Shown here one piece after another: positions 1 through 12,859 of a stretch of DNA of 64,000 bases. The position numbers and the translations under genes are program-made. A model generated the notes under the pieces. That model was given only the letters and a program-made list of their open reading frames with translations, did no database searches and had not been told where the DNA came from. Source of the stretch: Suillus spraguei (taxonomy: Eukaryota > Basidiomycota > Agaricomycetes > Boletales > Suillaceae); assembly GCA_016800925.1 (NCBI GenBank), contig JABCPU010000047.1, positions 186,001 through 250,000 of the forward strand. Direction: 5' to 3'. Position 1 is the stretch's first letter, and every line of letters begins with the position of its first letter.

Positions 1-55
1 CTTGACCCCTACCACAATAACTTCTACGATTTCAAACACTTCTTAGCACTCTTTC

Positions 56-584
56 ATGGAGAATCTACAGGGCTTGACACCACAAAACCAAAATCCATCA
101 GCAGAAGAGGAGTCAAAGCGCAAGGTAGCTGAAGATGAAATGCGCAGGGATATGATGGCGACCATCCTCGACAGTGCCGCCCGAGAGCGATGTGCGTACT
201 CCTCATTTCTGGCTCAATTCCCGTACTCAATCTTGTGTTCACTACTCAGTGTCCCGCATCGCCCTTGTGAGCCCGGAGAGATCGCAGCAGGTTGAGTCCA
301 TCATTATGCGGATGGCTCAGTCAGGACAGCTGCGGGGACGTGTGAGCGAGCAGCAGCTGATCGACCTTCTTGATCAGGTGTGTAATCTTTCTCTATGAGT
401 GTAAACAGTATGCTGAATCTGATGTATTCAGATGGAGGACGCACGGTCCAAGACAACTGCGAAGACCACGATAGTGGTGAGTATTCGACTACAGCACTGA
501 CATATTTTTTGAGACGGAAGATTGCTGATCATGATTACCCACTAGTACCAGCGCAGGCGAGATTTTGATGATGATGATTTTTAG
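56..584 (+). CDS. PDCD5: PDCD5/TFAR19-family DNA-binding protein
   Basis: Four exons give 115 aa: 56-191, 250-377, 432-476 and 546-584. All introns are GT-AG and frame is kept. The N-terminus is a polar tail followed by the family core (DSAARERLSRIALV, then SPERSQQVESIIMRMAQSGQ) and a C-terminal YQRRR-DFDDDDF tail. Length and acidic end match eukaryotic/archaeal PDCD5 proteins, which form a small helical bundle, bind DNA and, in animals, assist apoptosis and TRiC/tubulin folding. The fungal role is less clear. The first exon junction splits a Leu codon and restores the RERLSRIAL motif, which fixes the splice site. The gene is complete and faces a helicase gene tail to tail. Confidence 0.93.
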
Positions 585-962
585 ATGCTTCATTGATGTA
601 CTCGAGCTCGTTGCTTTGATATCACGATATTATATCATTCATTATCACTCACCATACTTAGCTCAATTGAATATCACCCTACCCCTGTCAGTGCCCTGCT
701 TCACCACCTGGAATACTACAATACTCATCGTTAGTCTTCCCTGTAAAGATCCTGTCTCGGCCGTCCGTTGTACCCACAGGAGCGCAAGCTGGACATCTCT
801 GCTGTCAATAACCACGTGCTAATGGGTGGTGAAACATCGTGACACGAAAGTAGTTGATCGCTGGGAAGACCAGTACTACGACATATATTTGAGTTACTCA
901 ATGCTGCAGTGCATGTTGTCGGACTCTAACTCTCCCCAAGAGATATAAGCCACTTCGCAAAC
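585..962. other. Intergenic, convergent 3' ends
   Basis: About 380 bp between the stop of the PDCD5 gene and the stop of the helicase on the other strand. It should hold the two 3' UTRs. I see no coding frame, repeat or RNA gene in it. Confidence 0.6.
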
Positions 963-3357
963 TTATTGTCCCGCCTTCGCCTTACCCTTTCTGATCCCCT
1001 GTGTGTGGGCAGTCCCATTATCGCCCGCTCCTTCTGTGTGCGGTTTGGCCACTTTTGGTGGCCGCTGGCCGCGTCCGCGTCCCCCTGCGCGTCCCCCTCT
1101 TCCTCCATGTTCCCCTCCTCCTGTATTTTGAGCTGGGCCATCGTCCGCATCGTTCAGGCGATCCACCACATTCAGCCCCGGCGTTCCACGCAGACCCATC
1201 AATCCTACCGTGCGCTTCGCAATAGGTGGCGGGACCCATGTTGCCACCACATTTCCACCCCTTGCGCTCCTTTGCGCTGAAGCACCACCAGAAGTACTAG
1301 GTCCACTGCAAACTTCCGTCACACTCGGCCACCCCAAGCACTGCGCCCATAGTGCGCCTTGTTTCACCAATTCCGCAGGTGACCATCGCAGTTGTTTTAG
1401 CCAGGACTTATAAAATCCAAGCCAAGCGGAATATGCTTGGCCGATGGAGCGGTCGTCCAGCTTAAACTTCAAATTGCCGGTATCTTCAAGCTGTGCATAG
1501 GGCGTCAACGGAAGCGAGGCAATCTCTGGCAGCCGCAAGAAGAACTGTTCGTCGGGCATGAGGATCAGTATACCTTGACCGGCAGCCCCTGCGCGCGCGG
1601 TTCGGCCGAGGCGGTGGATGTATTGCGCAGGCGAGCTTGGGAGGGAAAGCTGGATGATGTGTGTTACGCTATTGGACGATGTCAGTACAACTTGCGACGA
1701 AGAGAAAGTAGACTGCAGAGGCAGGAAACGAAATAAAACAAAATAATATAGAAAAAATTGATTGGGTGACAGGGTGATTGTTGACCAACGAAGGGACTGA
1801 GGATACTTCGAGACATTGACACGAGACCCACCTTGGAAAATCCATCCCTCTCGCAGTCACATCACTTGTAACCAAAACTGCACCTTCCGGAGCGTCGCGG
1901 AACTCTTGTGCGGCGCGTGTACGTGCAGCCTGTGTCATACGGCTTTGGATCTGGTAGATTGGGGGAAGCATAGATTGTGGGCTCGCGGCAGACACTTGTT
2001 GCAAGATACTCGCGACGACGGCTGTGCCACGTGCCGTTGTACAGAACAACATCGTTTTTGCTTGTGGGCCCGCCTGCTTGAGGAGGGAAACAACCGTCGG
2101 AAGGGTATCTTCGAGGGGCGTTATGAGGTAACTCTGGGGAACTATATCACATGTGCCACCTCATTAGTTCATTAATAACTTATGGAAGAGATGTACATAC
2201 CATGTTCATGCGTGTTGATCTCGTCCGCGTGTAGCGTAGATATGAATTTATAATTTGGATCTAGGTAAATATTTGCGATCTACTCACCCAAACAATCAGC
2301 GCCCGTTATTCCTACACACAAAACTTACCCACCTGCCGGATCGCCTTGTCAAAGGTTGCAGAAAACAGCATACATTGCCGCATTGTCACCTGTCTATCAG
2401 GCAAGAATCCTACGATGCGCTCCAAATCCTTGCGAAATCCTTGATCGAGCAGCCTATCTGCCTCATCTAGAACGAGCACACTTGGGCGGAGTGTGAGCCC
2501 TGAAGTCAGATGGTCGAGAAGCCGACCGGGAGTGGCAATTAGGATGTCGGTGCGAGTGTTGGGAGAGTTAAGACGGGTTTTTTCTGTGTTTATGCTGCAA
2601 GTGTTAATATATCATAATACGTGCTAAAGTATGGGAAGGAATACGCACTTTGTACCTCCGATAACAGACTGGACGCCGTATGGGTGGTGCGCAAGAAGGG
2701 ATACTGCCTCTTCCTCGATTTGAAGTGCCAGCTCCCGTGTAGGCGCTAGAACAAGAATCTTACCAATGTCAGAGGACGTCAATCGGGAGGAGGCGAGTCG
2801 CTCGATGGCTGGGAGGAGAAACGCCATAGTTTTGCCTATGCGGAGGGTTAGTCTAGGACTGATCGACTTAGTCATACTGCACACCAGTTCCAGTTTTAGC
2901 CTGCACGAGAAGATCGATACCCGACAAAGCATGCTACAATTTACGATCATTAGCTTGATAGAATGATTGTCAATAACACCCACCTCAAGTGTGGCGTCTA
3001 TGGCATATGCTACCGCATGAACTTAGTCGCATTATCCGTGTGCACGAGACTGACCTTGTACGTCTGTAAGAAACCTACGTGACAACCCGTCAACATGAGG
3101 AGAGTTGTAAAATATGGAACGTACTCATGTTTGATTCCAGCCTTGGATAGCTGTGAGATGGGCGCATCTACAAACCGCCTTGACGTGAAGTGCTTTTTGT
3201 CTGTAACCATGCCTGTAGATTTTGAACTTGTATTGCGGCTTGGAGTAGGTACACTATTAGGAATAGTTATCGTTGACGGTTGAATGTGAGCTTTGGGAGT
3301 GGTGGCCATTGACGCGCGTCGTGGCAAGTGCGTCCTTTGTGCTTTCAAGTTGTTCAT
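963..3357 (-). CDS. DEAD-box ATP-dependent RNA helicase, MSS116/CYT-19-like
   Basis: A multi-exon gene on the minus strand. From N to C: a basic, Arg-rich start ([16 protein letters not shown]) suiting a mitochondrial presequence; [17 protein letters not shown] before motif I; AKTGTGKT restored across an intron near 2840-2890; [21 protein letters not shown] (DEAD at about 2456-2467); [32 protein letters not shown]. After the RecA domains come about 200 residues ending in a Gly/Arg-rich tail with RGG-type repeats, rich in basic residues to the stop. This is the layout of mitochondrial group I/II intron splicing helicases. RGG tails of that kind bind RNA non-specifically. The start is chosen at the ATG at 3357; another in-frame ATG lies 39 bp upstream. 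Function is inferred from the family. Confidence 0.88.
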
Positions 3358-5292
3358 TAGTCGAACAAAACAATGAATTTGAAGTCTAGCAAACATATAA
3401 CACGATTTTCTTGTTCTCGAGTTTGATTCGAATTCGAGTCTTTACAGATCTCTGCACTAGTGAAAGTCCTTGAAGCGAGCCGTCTCAGTTACTTTGACCT
3501 TGTAAATTTGCTCCCAGTTGTCGTCTAAAAAACGCGTCTGTTTATTTTAGGCTGTGATAATATGAGCTGACATAAGAGTGCTGCTAAAAATGCCGCTCAG
3601 CATTAAACAGAAGTGAGACCATGAAATTCAAGACATAGACCGACCCTTAAGGCGGTCGCGAGAGATAGCTATGATAGTCTATAGAACAGAGATTCTACAT
3701 CGAACCTCAGTAGAATTAATTCATCCCTACTTTATGTAATTTCACAAAAAAGTAAATATATTTAATTTGAAATTACCGCATAACTGAGCACTCGCTGCGC
3801 AGTTTCTAACAAATCAGCATCATCACCAATCCCTCATAAACACATCATGCACATGGCACAGTAAAAAAGTCTCTTTTCTCAAAGAGCCGAACTAAAGCAG
3901 GTGTTCGTATTTGGTACGTAGCCATTGATGTCCTTGTCTAGTAAGTTTTCAAGTGCAGGTACTGACTAGGACATGTGTAAGATCACACTGGACGAAATTG
4001 ACATCGAGGAAGACGATGAGCAAACCGAGCTTCTTACTCGGTATACCATCCATGCAGTTTACATTGTGTTGCTGCGCGGAGCTGGGCATGCCAATACACC
4101 CAACTTGCAAACATATATCAACGGCAAGAAGATGACTGGGCCATGAAACATACTGGGGTAATGTGCCCTATGTTGGATAGTACTAACCAAGTATAACTAA
4201 GGGCCCTTGCCTTGTCCACATCTCTGGATTCACGAATTCCCCGACGTGGCTTGACTTGGAGAATGATGTCCTCCGTCGCGTTGTCTTTATCCATACTTGC
4301 TTCAATGCCCTAATCATCGCGAGTTCAAGGTAAGTGCATGCAGTTGTATCATAACAGTCTCTACAATCTAATGTTTCCTCAAAGTTTCAAGTCATGGTCC
4401 AATACTATGGATTTCAGTGCGCGACGAATGGGTGTTTAAGCGAGGCGTTGAGTTGGGTTATCCACGTCCCGTGACTGTAGAAGACAAAACGAATATTTTG
4501 CTTCTGGCTTCGAGGGATCTGATATGATCATGACGGAAACAAGTGTTTATCGCTACACTGATTTCGTCGTGTGAAAGAATCAAGTTTTGGCGCATTGCCT
4601 TCGGTGCGAACGATCTATCCCGGAACTTCCGGGATACCGAGATACCGATCAGCACGCCGTCGGAGGACACAGACTCGTCGTATTCATAACCTGCTGCATA
4701 CCATCCAATCAAGCTCTCGGGTCCTGGGATATCGGCACATACAATTATTTTCTTGCAGGTATTCTAATTCCAGGCATGATCGCAAGTAGTTCGTGAGCGT
4801 GTCCATCGCAATTCAGGACTGGTCCTCCAGAATCCTTGAGATAATGCCAAACCGGTAGGAAGCATGAGCAGCTACATGCGATTTCTAGATAATGACAGGG
4901 CATTGAGGGTAACGAGGTGAAATATGGCATAGGACAAACAAGCAGACCCAATCGTGGTGCTTATGCTATTCTTTATAGCTTCACCAGTAAATAGACTGTT
5001 GACTAATGTTGTCGCCGGGCTGCGCGTGCCATCATCCAGCAGTAACTTCATAATTTTCACAAGACTTGTGGGGGAAGAACAACATTAGCAGCCGCCCTAG
5101 ATGGTATCTGAATCGGGGCGCCACAACACAAACAATCAACAATAGATTGAGTGTGGGAAAAGTCTGCAGCCTCATTGTAACAGTCGCGTTTGCTCAACGC
5201 TCCAAACGCAACTCACTCATCCATTTCAACCCTTTGCCGTGATCTTCATCGTCGTCTAACACAACGAGCACATTGAATTGCACATATTCAAG
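3358..5292. other. Long spacer with possible gene remnants
   Basis: About 1.9 kb without a gene I can defend. A plus-strand frame at 3974-4145 (57 codons, acidic start MCKITLDEIDIEEDDEQ) is followed by an open stretch at about 4200-4330 ending in a good GTAAGT donor. The first piece ends in a stop, with no GT donor that would join the two. A minus-strand frame of 84 codons at 4458-4712 has no family signature. This may be a decayed gene. The promoter of the NOT4 gene should lie at 5100-5290. Confidence 0.35.
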
Positions 5293-8200
5293 ATGTCTAC
5301 GACCAGGTTACACCATCACCCATCTCTTCCCGCTCCCGTCGTCCACGCTGGCTTCTCCGCCCACCAATCCAAGTCTCATGTCCTCGCCGGGGTGCAGGAC
5401 GCGTATTGGAGCGACGATGACGCTGTAAGTCTATTTTTTTGGTGATTACATGTAACGTTATTTATCTACGGATCCCAGGATGATGCAGATTGTCCGCTTT
5501 GTCTCGAAGAGATGGATATTTCAGACCTTAATTTTAAGCCGTGTGTCTGTGGGTACCAGGTATATTCTCTTGTTCATTACGTATTAGGTAGATGTGCTAA
5601 GCCTATTCAGATATGTAGATTCTGTTGGCATCATATTAAGCAGAACCTCAATGGACGCTGTCCCGCTTGTCGCCGTGAGTACACTGACGAAACGGTTCAG
5701 TTCAAACCTATTGCGAAAGAAGAGTGCGTCCTGCCCTCTCAATCTACTTCTAAAATTCAATATAGGTCTTCCTGGCGTGTTGTAGTCATAAACGCCTAAC
5801 CCAGCAGAAGAAGCAACGTGAACGCGAGCGCAAAGAACTTGACGCCCTTGGTAGGCGCCATCTCGCCAATGTCCGTGTCGTCCAGCGCAACGTTGTATAT
5901 GTCGTTGGTATCGGTCCTCGATTTGCAAAGGAGGAGGTATGTTTATACCTTTCATCTAACCACTTCTTGCGTCATCCAATAATATTCTTTGACGTAGCTC
6001 ATCTCCACCCTTCGCTCGAATGACTACTTTGGGCAATATGGCAAAATCTCCAAGATTCTGCTCGTCAAGCGTACATCCTCAGGGGGCGGTGCACCTATCG
6101 TAGGACTCTACATTACATATCATCGGCGTGAGGATGCCGCACGTTGCATCTCAACCGTTGACGGTGCCCCAAGCCCAGGAGGAGGCCGAGAGGTCATGCG
6201 TGCCAGCTATGGGACAACCAAATATTGTATGGCGTTCCTCCGCGGTGTGTCATGTGCTGATCACACTTGTATGAATCTGCATGAATGGGGAGATGAGAAA
6301 GACTGCTTCACGAAGGAAGATCTGACGACGTTGTACGTGTGGATTTTCGAAACGTTTTTATGACGTGCGTGACTCACTCATTTCCAGGAAGCATACCATC
6401 AAGGACACAGAAAGCAGGGGGACCAAGAATGGGGATGGTGCGTCATGATTGCAATTATTCATGTCTCACTCATACATTATTTCTTTCAGGCCTCCCGCGC
6501 GCCGCAGCTTGGGCCAAACCCGCCACTCCGACGCCCAACAGCACAATGTCCCCTGCTACCATTACTCAGCGTCCCAGGCGTGGTGGTCAGCGGCAGGCGC
6601 GTACACCACGCCCACAGCATGATCGAAAGAGTGGCTCAGGCGGCGGAGGAAGTACGAAAGCACCCTCCATCGCGTCTTCGTCTCGGCCCCCAACGCCTGC
6701 TGTCTCTCCGCGTCCCCCGACGCCCCCTGAGGTGAAGACTCTCCAGACCAAGGAACCGGTACCTCTTCCGCCAACGTCGCCCTCACCGTCAATGGTAGTT
6801 GACTCGGATGATATAGGCTCTGGTAGTCAAGATGTGCCACCAAGTCCGGCGCGCCCACGCTCCACAGAGAGTGTGGACAGTACACTGGCTGTACCTGCCT
6901 CTCTGTCACCAGGTTTACCAGATGCCCCACCTGGTCTCCCCCCTCCGACTCGTACACCTAAGACGGAGCCTACTCCTGTGCCAGGTCTCCAAGCACTACA
7001 AACGACTGGGGGAAGTTACCAAATGTCCACCGCTGCACAAGCACTACTTGATGACGTTAAAGCGCGTCGTGAAGCAGTTCTTTCGAGTACGCAAGTGAGC
7101 GTCTTTCCCGATTTCGATCGCACGCTGCGTATGCTCTCCGGGAGTGAGGGTGGGTTCAGCTTCAATCTGGACCCAAAGCTTGCAGATGTAGATATGAATG
7201 CAGAAGGAGAGGCAGTATTGAATGCGCTCGAAGCGGACGCTCGCGTGCCTTTCACTGGTGGCTTTATGGACGCATTCCCCGCGCTCAAGCCACAAGCACA
7301 CCCTCACACGCATCAAGTGCCAACTATGTACCCTCATAATCCCGCCCGCTCTATTTATGACCCCCTCGCAATGCGCGAGAGCTATCTTGGGTCGTTTAAT
7401 CCCTTTGGGGAAACGGAAGCATCCTCGACTGGTGATGGTGCACGTAACTCGCCGTCGTACCCCGATGAGGAACGCAAGGTTTCAAGATTTGGATTCGCGC
7501 GGGGGAGGCAAGGCTCAACAGCTGCAAGCTCGCCCGTTCACGTGGCGTCCCCGTTGAGTGCGAGTGATAGCCATCACTCGTTTTTCACGGCTTCAGAGAC
7601 TCCTGTGTTGACATCGTCGCATTGGAATCATGGAGGACATGGGGAGTACGCAGGATATGCCACCAGTTCTCCGCTTGTGCAGCAAGCGCAGACGATGCAG
7701 TCACCCCCGCAGCCGCACGCGCAGCTACAGACACAGCCGACACGCTTTCAGCCGTTCGACACGAGCGTGAGCGTGAGTGAAGCCCAACTCCGTGAGTTAA
7801 TCCAGTCGAGCAGGGAGCGTGCCGGCTCGATGCAGATGCATAACGCTACAGCTGGTAGGAGACTTCTGTTTGTGTAAGCCGCTAGACTGCCCATTGACGA
7901 TTTTTGTCTTTCTTCACTTCACTTCACTTTGTTTTGTTCTTCAATTTGATTCATTTTGGTTCACGTGTATGCTTCTTGTATGATGGTGCCGTCTATATTT
8001 TTTTGCATTTTTGTTTTCAGTTTCAGATCAACCTCAGTATCAGTTTGCGCCTTTCAGTGACCCCGCAATCATGTCAGCACGTTTCGCTTCGCCCGTATTG
8101 TCCTCCGCAAGTTTATCATATGCTGGTACACCAGCGATTGCGACTGCAACACCAGCTGCTGCGACCACGTATGGCCCCCCGCCGGGCCTAGCTTACCCAA

Positions 8201-10031
8201 GTAGTAAGTCCCTTTCTTTTGTTCAGGGGAGGGAGTCCCAGGTCAGAGTACCGAGCCCCGTGCTTGCAGTGCGCAAATTCTACCACCGGCTATGAGAGCC
8301 TCCGGGACCTTCGCATTCGGCCAACATTATTTCGATTCTCCCCTTCTGTCCCCTCCTTTTCCCCTCTCCCGATGGTTTTAGCCTTGGTTAGATGCATGCT
8401 GACTAATGGTTGTTTCCCTCTTTTTTTTCTTTCAACAATCTGTTCGTTCGCCAACTTTTAGTCACTCCCTCGGTTTCGTCCTCACCTTCGCCAGTCCCGG
8501 CACTGTCATCTGCTGATTTTCCCGCCCTGAACGCCGATGTGCTGCCTCCGTCTGACGCACAGCCTGTCGGAGCATCATCACCCGTCGATAGCAGTAAGGA
8601 ACAGGCCAAAGCAGAGCGCAAGGCGGCAAAAAAGGCGGCAGCGGCAGAGCGTGCGCTTGAGCGCCAGAAGGCGGCCCAAGAGAAAGCAGCTGCAAAGGCT
8701 ACTGAAAAGGCACGCATTGCACAAGAGAAGGCTGTGGAGAAAGAGAAGCTGGCAAAGGAGAAAGAAGAGCGAGAGAAATTGGTGCGGGAGAAGGCGGAAG
8801 TGGAGAGGCTGGAGAAGGAGAGCAAGCACGAGAGAAGGCGGCTGAGGAAGAGACGGAGAAAGCTATCATAAAAGAAAAGGAGAGGCAAGCCCTGACTGAA
8901 AAGACTCAAGCCGAAAGGGCAAGGGCAACCCAGGTCAAGGCTCAAAAAGCCGCCAAGTCTGCATTGGCTGTTAAGGCTACGAAATCTGCAGGTTCCGCCC
9001 AGGTGTCTGCTACTCCAACTGCCAAACAGCCTCCCACTCCATCTAAGACATCTGAACCCACGGAACAAGCACCTATACTATCCAAGATGCCGAAGAAGAA
9101 TAAACCCGTTACTCGTCCAATCAAGATTCCGAAGGAGGATGAGATTGCCCTTGGAGACTCAGCTCCACCATCGATTTCGGTTTCAGAGGCTGTAAATTTT
9201 CCACCACCTCCCAAGGCTACGAATACAGCCGTCTCTAGCTCGAACAACTCAAGGGCACAGTCTGTGGACACATCCTCTCCTGTGGAACCTACCTCACTTG
9301 CTGATTTGTTCGACGATATCGACGTGAGGAATCCGACCATGGATCTTCCCAACCATCCGTTCTTTGACATAGCAAAGATCAATCCCGCTGCCAAGATGCC
9401 TCTTGAATATGGTCCTTTGGTGCATGCGTTGTCTGCCCTTTCTGTGGGCGGCGGGTCATTCGCTACCAACATGCCTTCGGGCTCCATCGATAATGCCGTG
9501 TCTTCATTCCAACAGCTCTTGGAGACTCTGACACAAACTATCTCCGACCTCCTGCGTCTGCTTCCTCGGACGACGTGGGACGACAGCTCTTCATTTGATG
9601 GCGTGCTTCGTGACATGCTCAAGGGTGATGATTTCTTAGATGACGGCGGTGATGATACAGCTGGCAAAGAAGATGAAGTCGCCGCGTTGACTCTTGCACT
9701 TGAGCGTCGAGCCCGTTGGATGGAAGTGCAGCTGTCCAAGCTCGAGGAACTTCATCGTGACATCAACACGGCTGCGGTACGCGCCGTCCTTGCATTCAAC
9801 GACAGTGGCTGGGATCGTCACATTTTCATGCCCCGGGTTGGCAACACCCTCCGCCGCTTCGACAATATTGGCATGATAGAACAAAGTGGCAAGATGAGTC
9901 CAATGACAGTGGATGAGTTGGAGAAGAAGCTGCAGGTGGCCAAAGAAGCTGCCATATTTGCGGAGACTGAGTTCCGAGAGGCGATGGAGAAAATGCAAGC
10001 TGTAAAACCTGTAGAAGTTGACGACTACTGA
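5293..10031 (+). CDS. NOT4: NOT4/CNOT4-type RING-RRM E3 ubiquitin ligase
   Basis: Early exons 5293-5424, 5479-5559, 5611-5723, 5786-5936, 5998-6332 and 6388-6437 code for a C4C4 RING (CPLCLEEMD, CVCGYQICRFCW, CPACRREY), a basic linker (KKQRERERKEL), and an RRM with YFGQYGKISKILLVKR and the family signature YGTTKYC, ending in a CCCH-like segment (CADHTCMNLHEWG). From 6490 a long Pro/Ser-rich low-complexity region follows, then (exon at 8021-8203, then 8461 onward) a Lys/Glu/Ala coiled coil and a conserved end with DLFDDIDVRNP and LSKLEELHRDIN. NOT4 works with the CCR4-NOT deadenylase and ubiquitylates ribosome and co-translational targets. Near 8782-8822 the frame changes; a 41-nt GT-AG intron would restore it, or there is a one-base error. 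The 257-nt intron 8204-8460 may contain a 15-nt microexon. C-terminal exon limits are less sure than the N-terminal ones. Confidence 0.9.
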
Positions 10032-10258
10032 GTAGGTTAGCAGGAAAGCGGTTTGACTGGTCGTACTTAATACACGATGAGCATTTGGCTTGAATCTAAA
10101 AGGGTGTCGAAGTGATATTTGTCACGTGGATCGCACGCGCCCAGACACGTCTAGAATGTAATATTGGTATTGTGCGGCTGACCATGCATCTCGAGGTCAC
10201 CGCGTCAAGGTAATTGTTCGAATCACCACTTCAGATTATTGGCATCTCGCCGACTGAC

Positions 10259-10795
10259 ATGGCTGGCCACAGCGCACAACGCCAAAAGCAACTCTCTCGG
10301 TTCGCTATCATCATCATTGTTATCCTGTTCGCTGCTGTGCTGGCACGCCAGCTATTCTCAAAGGCAACCCTTCGCGATGAACACCCTCGTGCGCACAGCC
10401 CTCACACCTTTATCGAGGGACGCTGGAAAGACGTGCGGGCGTCACTGGGCTTGCCTCCTCTTCCTGATACCATCAACCCGTCAACTGCCATTCTGCTCCC
10501 GTCAACACCACCCCGCACAGGGAAGCTCACCTCACGCTTCGATCTCCGTCGAAAGCGCGCCGAAGCAGATCTTCGGAGTCAGACCAGACTTCACCTCGCT
10601 GCTGACGTGAGAGATGCACCCCGCGTATCAGTACAAGCACTAGCTGCATCATTCCGCCGCATTGCAGCAACTGAGAAAGAGATAGCGGAGATGCGAGGCA
10701 AACATGAGAAGTCGGGACAAAAAGTACGGGTCCAGAGACGCATCGAGGACGGGCAGGACCCAACAAATGTATTGACTACTGTCACGGATGACTAG
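10259..10795 (+). CDS. Small single-pass membrane protein, unknown function
   Basis: A single exon of 178 aa. The N-terminus is MAGHSAQRQKQLSRF followed by a strongly hydrophobic stretch (AIIIIVILFAAVLARQLF, about residues 16-33), so it is probably anchored with the rest of the chain on one side of a membrane. The remainder is basic and polar, with a helical Glu/Lys-rich stretch near residues 135-165. I do not recognise a family. The start is the first ATG; the frame is open upstream only through non-ATG codons. It lies 227 bp after the NOT4 stop on the same strand and has its own promoter space. It could be a small mitochondrial or ER assembly factor, but nothing seen proves it. Confidence 0.6.
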   Translation: MAGHSAQRQKQLSRFAIIIIVILFAAVLARQLFSKATLRDEHPRAHSPHTFIEGRWKDVRASLGLPPLPDTINPSTAILLPSTPPRTGKLTSRFDLRRKRAEADLRSQTRLHLAADVRDAPRVSVQALAASFRRIAATEKEIAEMRGKHEKSGQKVRVQRRIEDGQDPTNVLTTVTDD

Positions 10796-10881
10796 ATGAT
10801 GCTCGCAGTCGACAATCGTAACATGGCCAGCAATCGAGTAGACAATATACAATCGACAATGTATGACAGCAACGATTACTA

Positions 10882-12859
10882 TCACTCCTTTTTGGCTGGA
10901 ACAGGCTCCACGCCATCATCTGTCTTGCCCTTCTTCCATACAACAAAGTCATCAAGTAATGATGGCCAAGCCTATGGGATTTAGTATATGCATAGTTACC
11001 ACGCAATATAAATCTGATGTAACGTACCCCATCAGCCTCGTAATTTGACAAGGAAGGGTCTACAGCGCGGCAGAACTCGTGTACCTACCTTGCATCAGTA
11101 CGTCATACGCCTGACAATAGAAGGACTGACCATATTCCAAATATCCTTGTTTGCACCTTTGTACGTGCCTTTCTCCTATATGACAAGGTAAGCGGTATTT
11201 CAAGGTAGGGGTGACAGCCACGTACTGGCAAGAAGGTGATCAAATCATTGATGATTGGATATCGTGGAGCAAGGAGTACCGACCACAGCGCCATAGCTGT
11301 CTGCATTGTGAATGATAAGATGCATTGTTCGCCATAGATGCAGGGCTTTTTACCTCTAAGTCGATGTTTCGTGCTTGTCTGATATGAATGTTCGGAAGGG
11401 TTGCCTTTCGGAGATAGCTAAGAACTCACGGTGGCTTCGCAAGCGCGAAGCAAAACAGATAGAGATCTGCGAAAGCAGTCTTGGGGTCAGAAGCATACTC
11501 CCTGTAACGAGTCCGGTTGTAGGGCTCTTTTGCGCTGGTACTGCCACGCTTCTTTGCTTGACTCGAGGTGGAAGCCGAGCGAATAAGTGCCTGCTTATCA
11601 CGAATAAGAAGTTCTTCAAGTTCTCTCAAAGCTTGAGCTAGAACTGGCAATGAGGAGATTCTGACACACTCAATGGTGAAATAGTGAAGCACAAATAAAC
11701 CAGACTCACTCAAGTAATCCCAATCCATGCAACCATTCTGCCTTCGTGAACTTGCCCATTTCGCTACTCCTTAGCTGCCACGCAAGGATAAGGGGCTGTG
11801 CACCATCAAGCGGTATGTCAGCCTCCGTACATAATTTTTCCAGTCCTCCTGGTCCAATTACATCGCGGTCGTCTTCATCGGCAAATGAACTGAACAGAAC
11901 TTGCGCCCGCTGAGGGGTATACGGTTCTGTGGGGGCTTCTTGGAGTTCCTTGAGCTGTGAAGTAACCATGAAGTCAAGTGCGTGCAGAGTATAAGCGATG
12001 GTTAACAGTTGCACTTACCGCCACCTTGTTTGTCTCATCTACTTCGTCGCTGCGAGCGGGCGTGTTAGAGACACAGCACAATAAAGACGAGAGGCGCATG
12101 AAGGAATGTCGTGAACGACGTGAAGGTTGAGTCGTGAGATACGATTGATCCGTTGTGGTCGTCAGGATTGAAGCGTACTAAAGGCAGACTTACTCGTTCA
12201 ATACAAACCTAATCGAGGTGAGTTTCTGCAAGTGATGGAATGGTGTTATATAAAGTTGGGAAAAGCATGTTTGCCGCAAGCTTACATCATCATTACTTCT
12301 TTCGTGAACGTGGCGAACAATTTGGGTATAAGGAGGCCTTCTGTGAGCTCACTACAGCATGCAAGGGCTGGAAGACTCACACAATTGTCGTATTGGTGCG
12401 ACCCTTTACAGTTGTTGTTTTTGCCGTTCTTGATGCTGCTTTCGTTCCGGTGTTTCTTGTTTTCTTTTGAGGCGGAGCCACCTGCGAAACAGTGAGTTGT
12501 AAAGGAGATTGCCCAACAGTCCAGGCAAGCTTGCGTACATCTACACCGTCCGCAGAACTACCTATAGCAACCCTGCTCGTAGCCTTTATTACCATCAGGA
12601 CGGAAAATGGCGGGAAACGGGACGCACGAGGCTCCAATACTGGTTATATTTGTCGTGACGTTTGTACCTCCACCTTGCATTTTAATTCATCGGATTGGAA
12701 TCACTAGAATTGTTGTAAGCCTACCGGTCCGCGTCGAGCTTCGCGTCGAACGAGCTGCAGGAGCCCCTTGAGTGTCTGCATCCGCACGCTTTCGCTGATA
12801 AATAACTGCGTGAAGAACGAATAGGTTTGAAAGTAAACAAGACTTGCTTTAGGTGGCAT
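10882..12859 (-). CDS. DCN1: DCN1-like cullin neddylation protein (PONY domain)
   Basis: A multi-exon minus-strand gene. The PONY domain is clear: PYTPQRAQVLFSSFADEDD, DVIGPGGLEKLCTEADIPLDG, LILAWQLRSSEMGKFTKAEW, DLYLFCFALAKP, ALWSVLLAPRYPI, EKGTYKGANKDIWNM, and the end YEADGAWPSLLDDFVVWKKG. DCN1 binds the E2 Ubc12 and cullins and promotes cullin neddylation. The N-terminus is inferred: ATG at 12859 (MPPK), then a GC-AG intron 12847-12795 joining to RKRADADTQGAPAARSTRSS, a basic low-complexity lead like those of other mushroom DCN1 proteins. Exons between about 12060 and 12360 are uncertain. The C-terminal half is solid; the N-terminal exon chain is a model. The gene is divergent from CIA2. 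Confidence 0.85.

Noticed and set aside
966..1736. Plus-strand frames over the helicase C-terminus
   Set aside because: Antisense to the RGG tail of the helicase, compositional bias only.
3409..3450. Possible tRNA B-box-like sequence (GTTTGATTCGAATTCG)
   Set aside because: No A box or cloverleaf could be formed around it.
8403..9068. Long minus-strand frame of 221 codons, Ser/Leu/Phe-rich
   Set aside because: It is the antisense of the NOT4 coiled-coil region; low complexity on the real strand creates open frames opposite.
8942..9739. Minus-strand frame of 265 codons
   Set aside because: Shadow of the NOT4 C-terminal exon, no domain and no introns expected.
12232..12495. Plus-strand frames of 76-87 codons ahead of CIA2
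   Set aside because: They lie in introns or opposite exons of the DCN1 N-terminus and have no motif.
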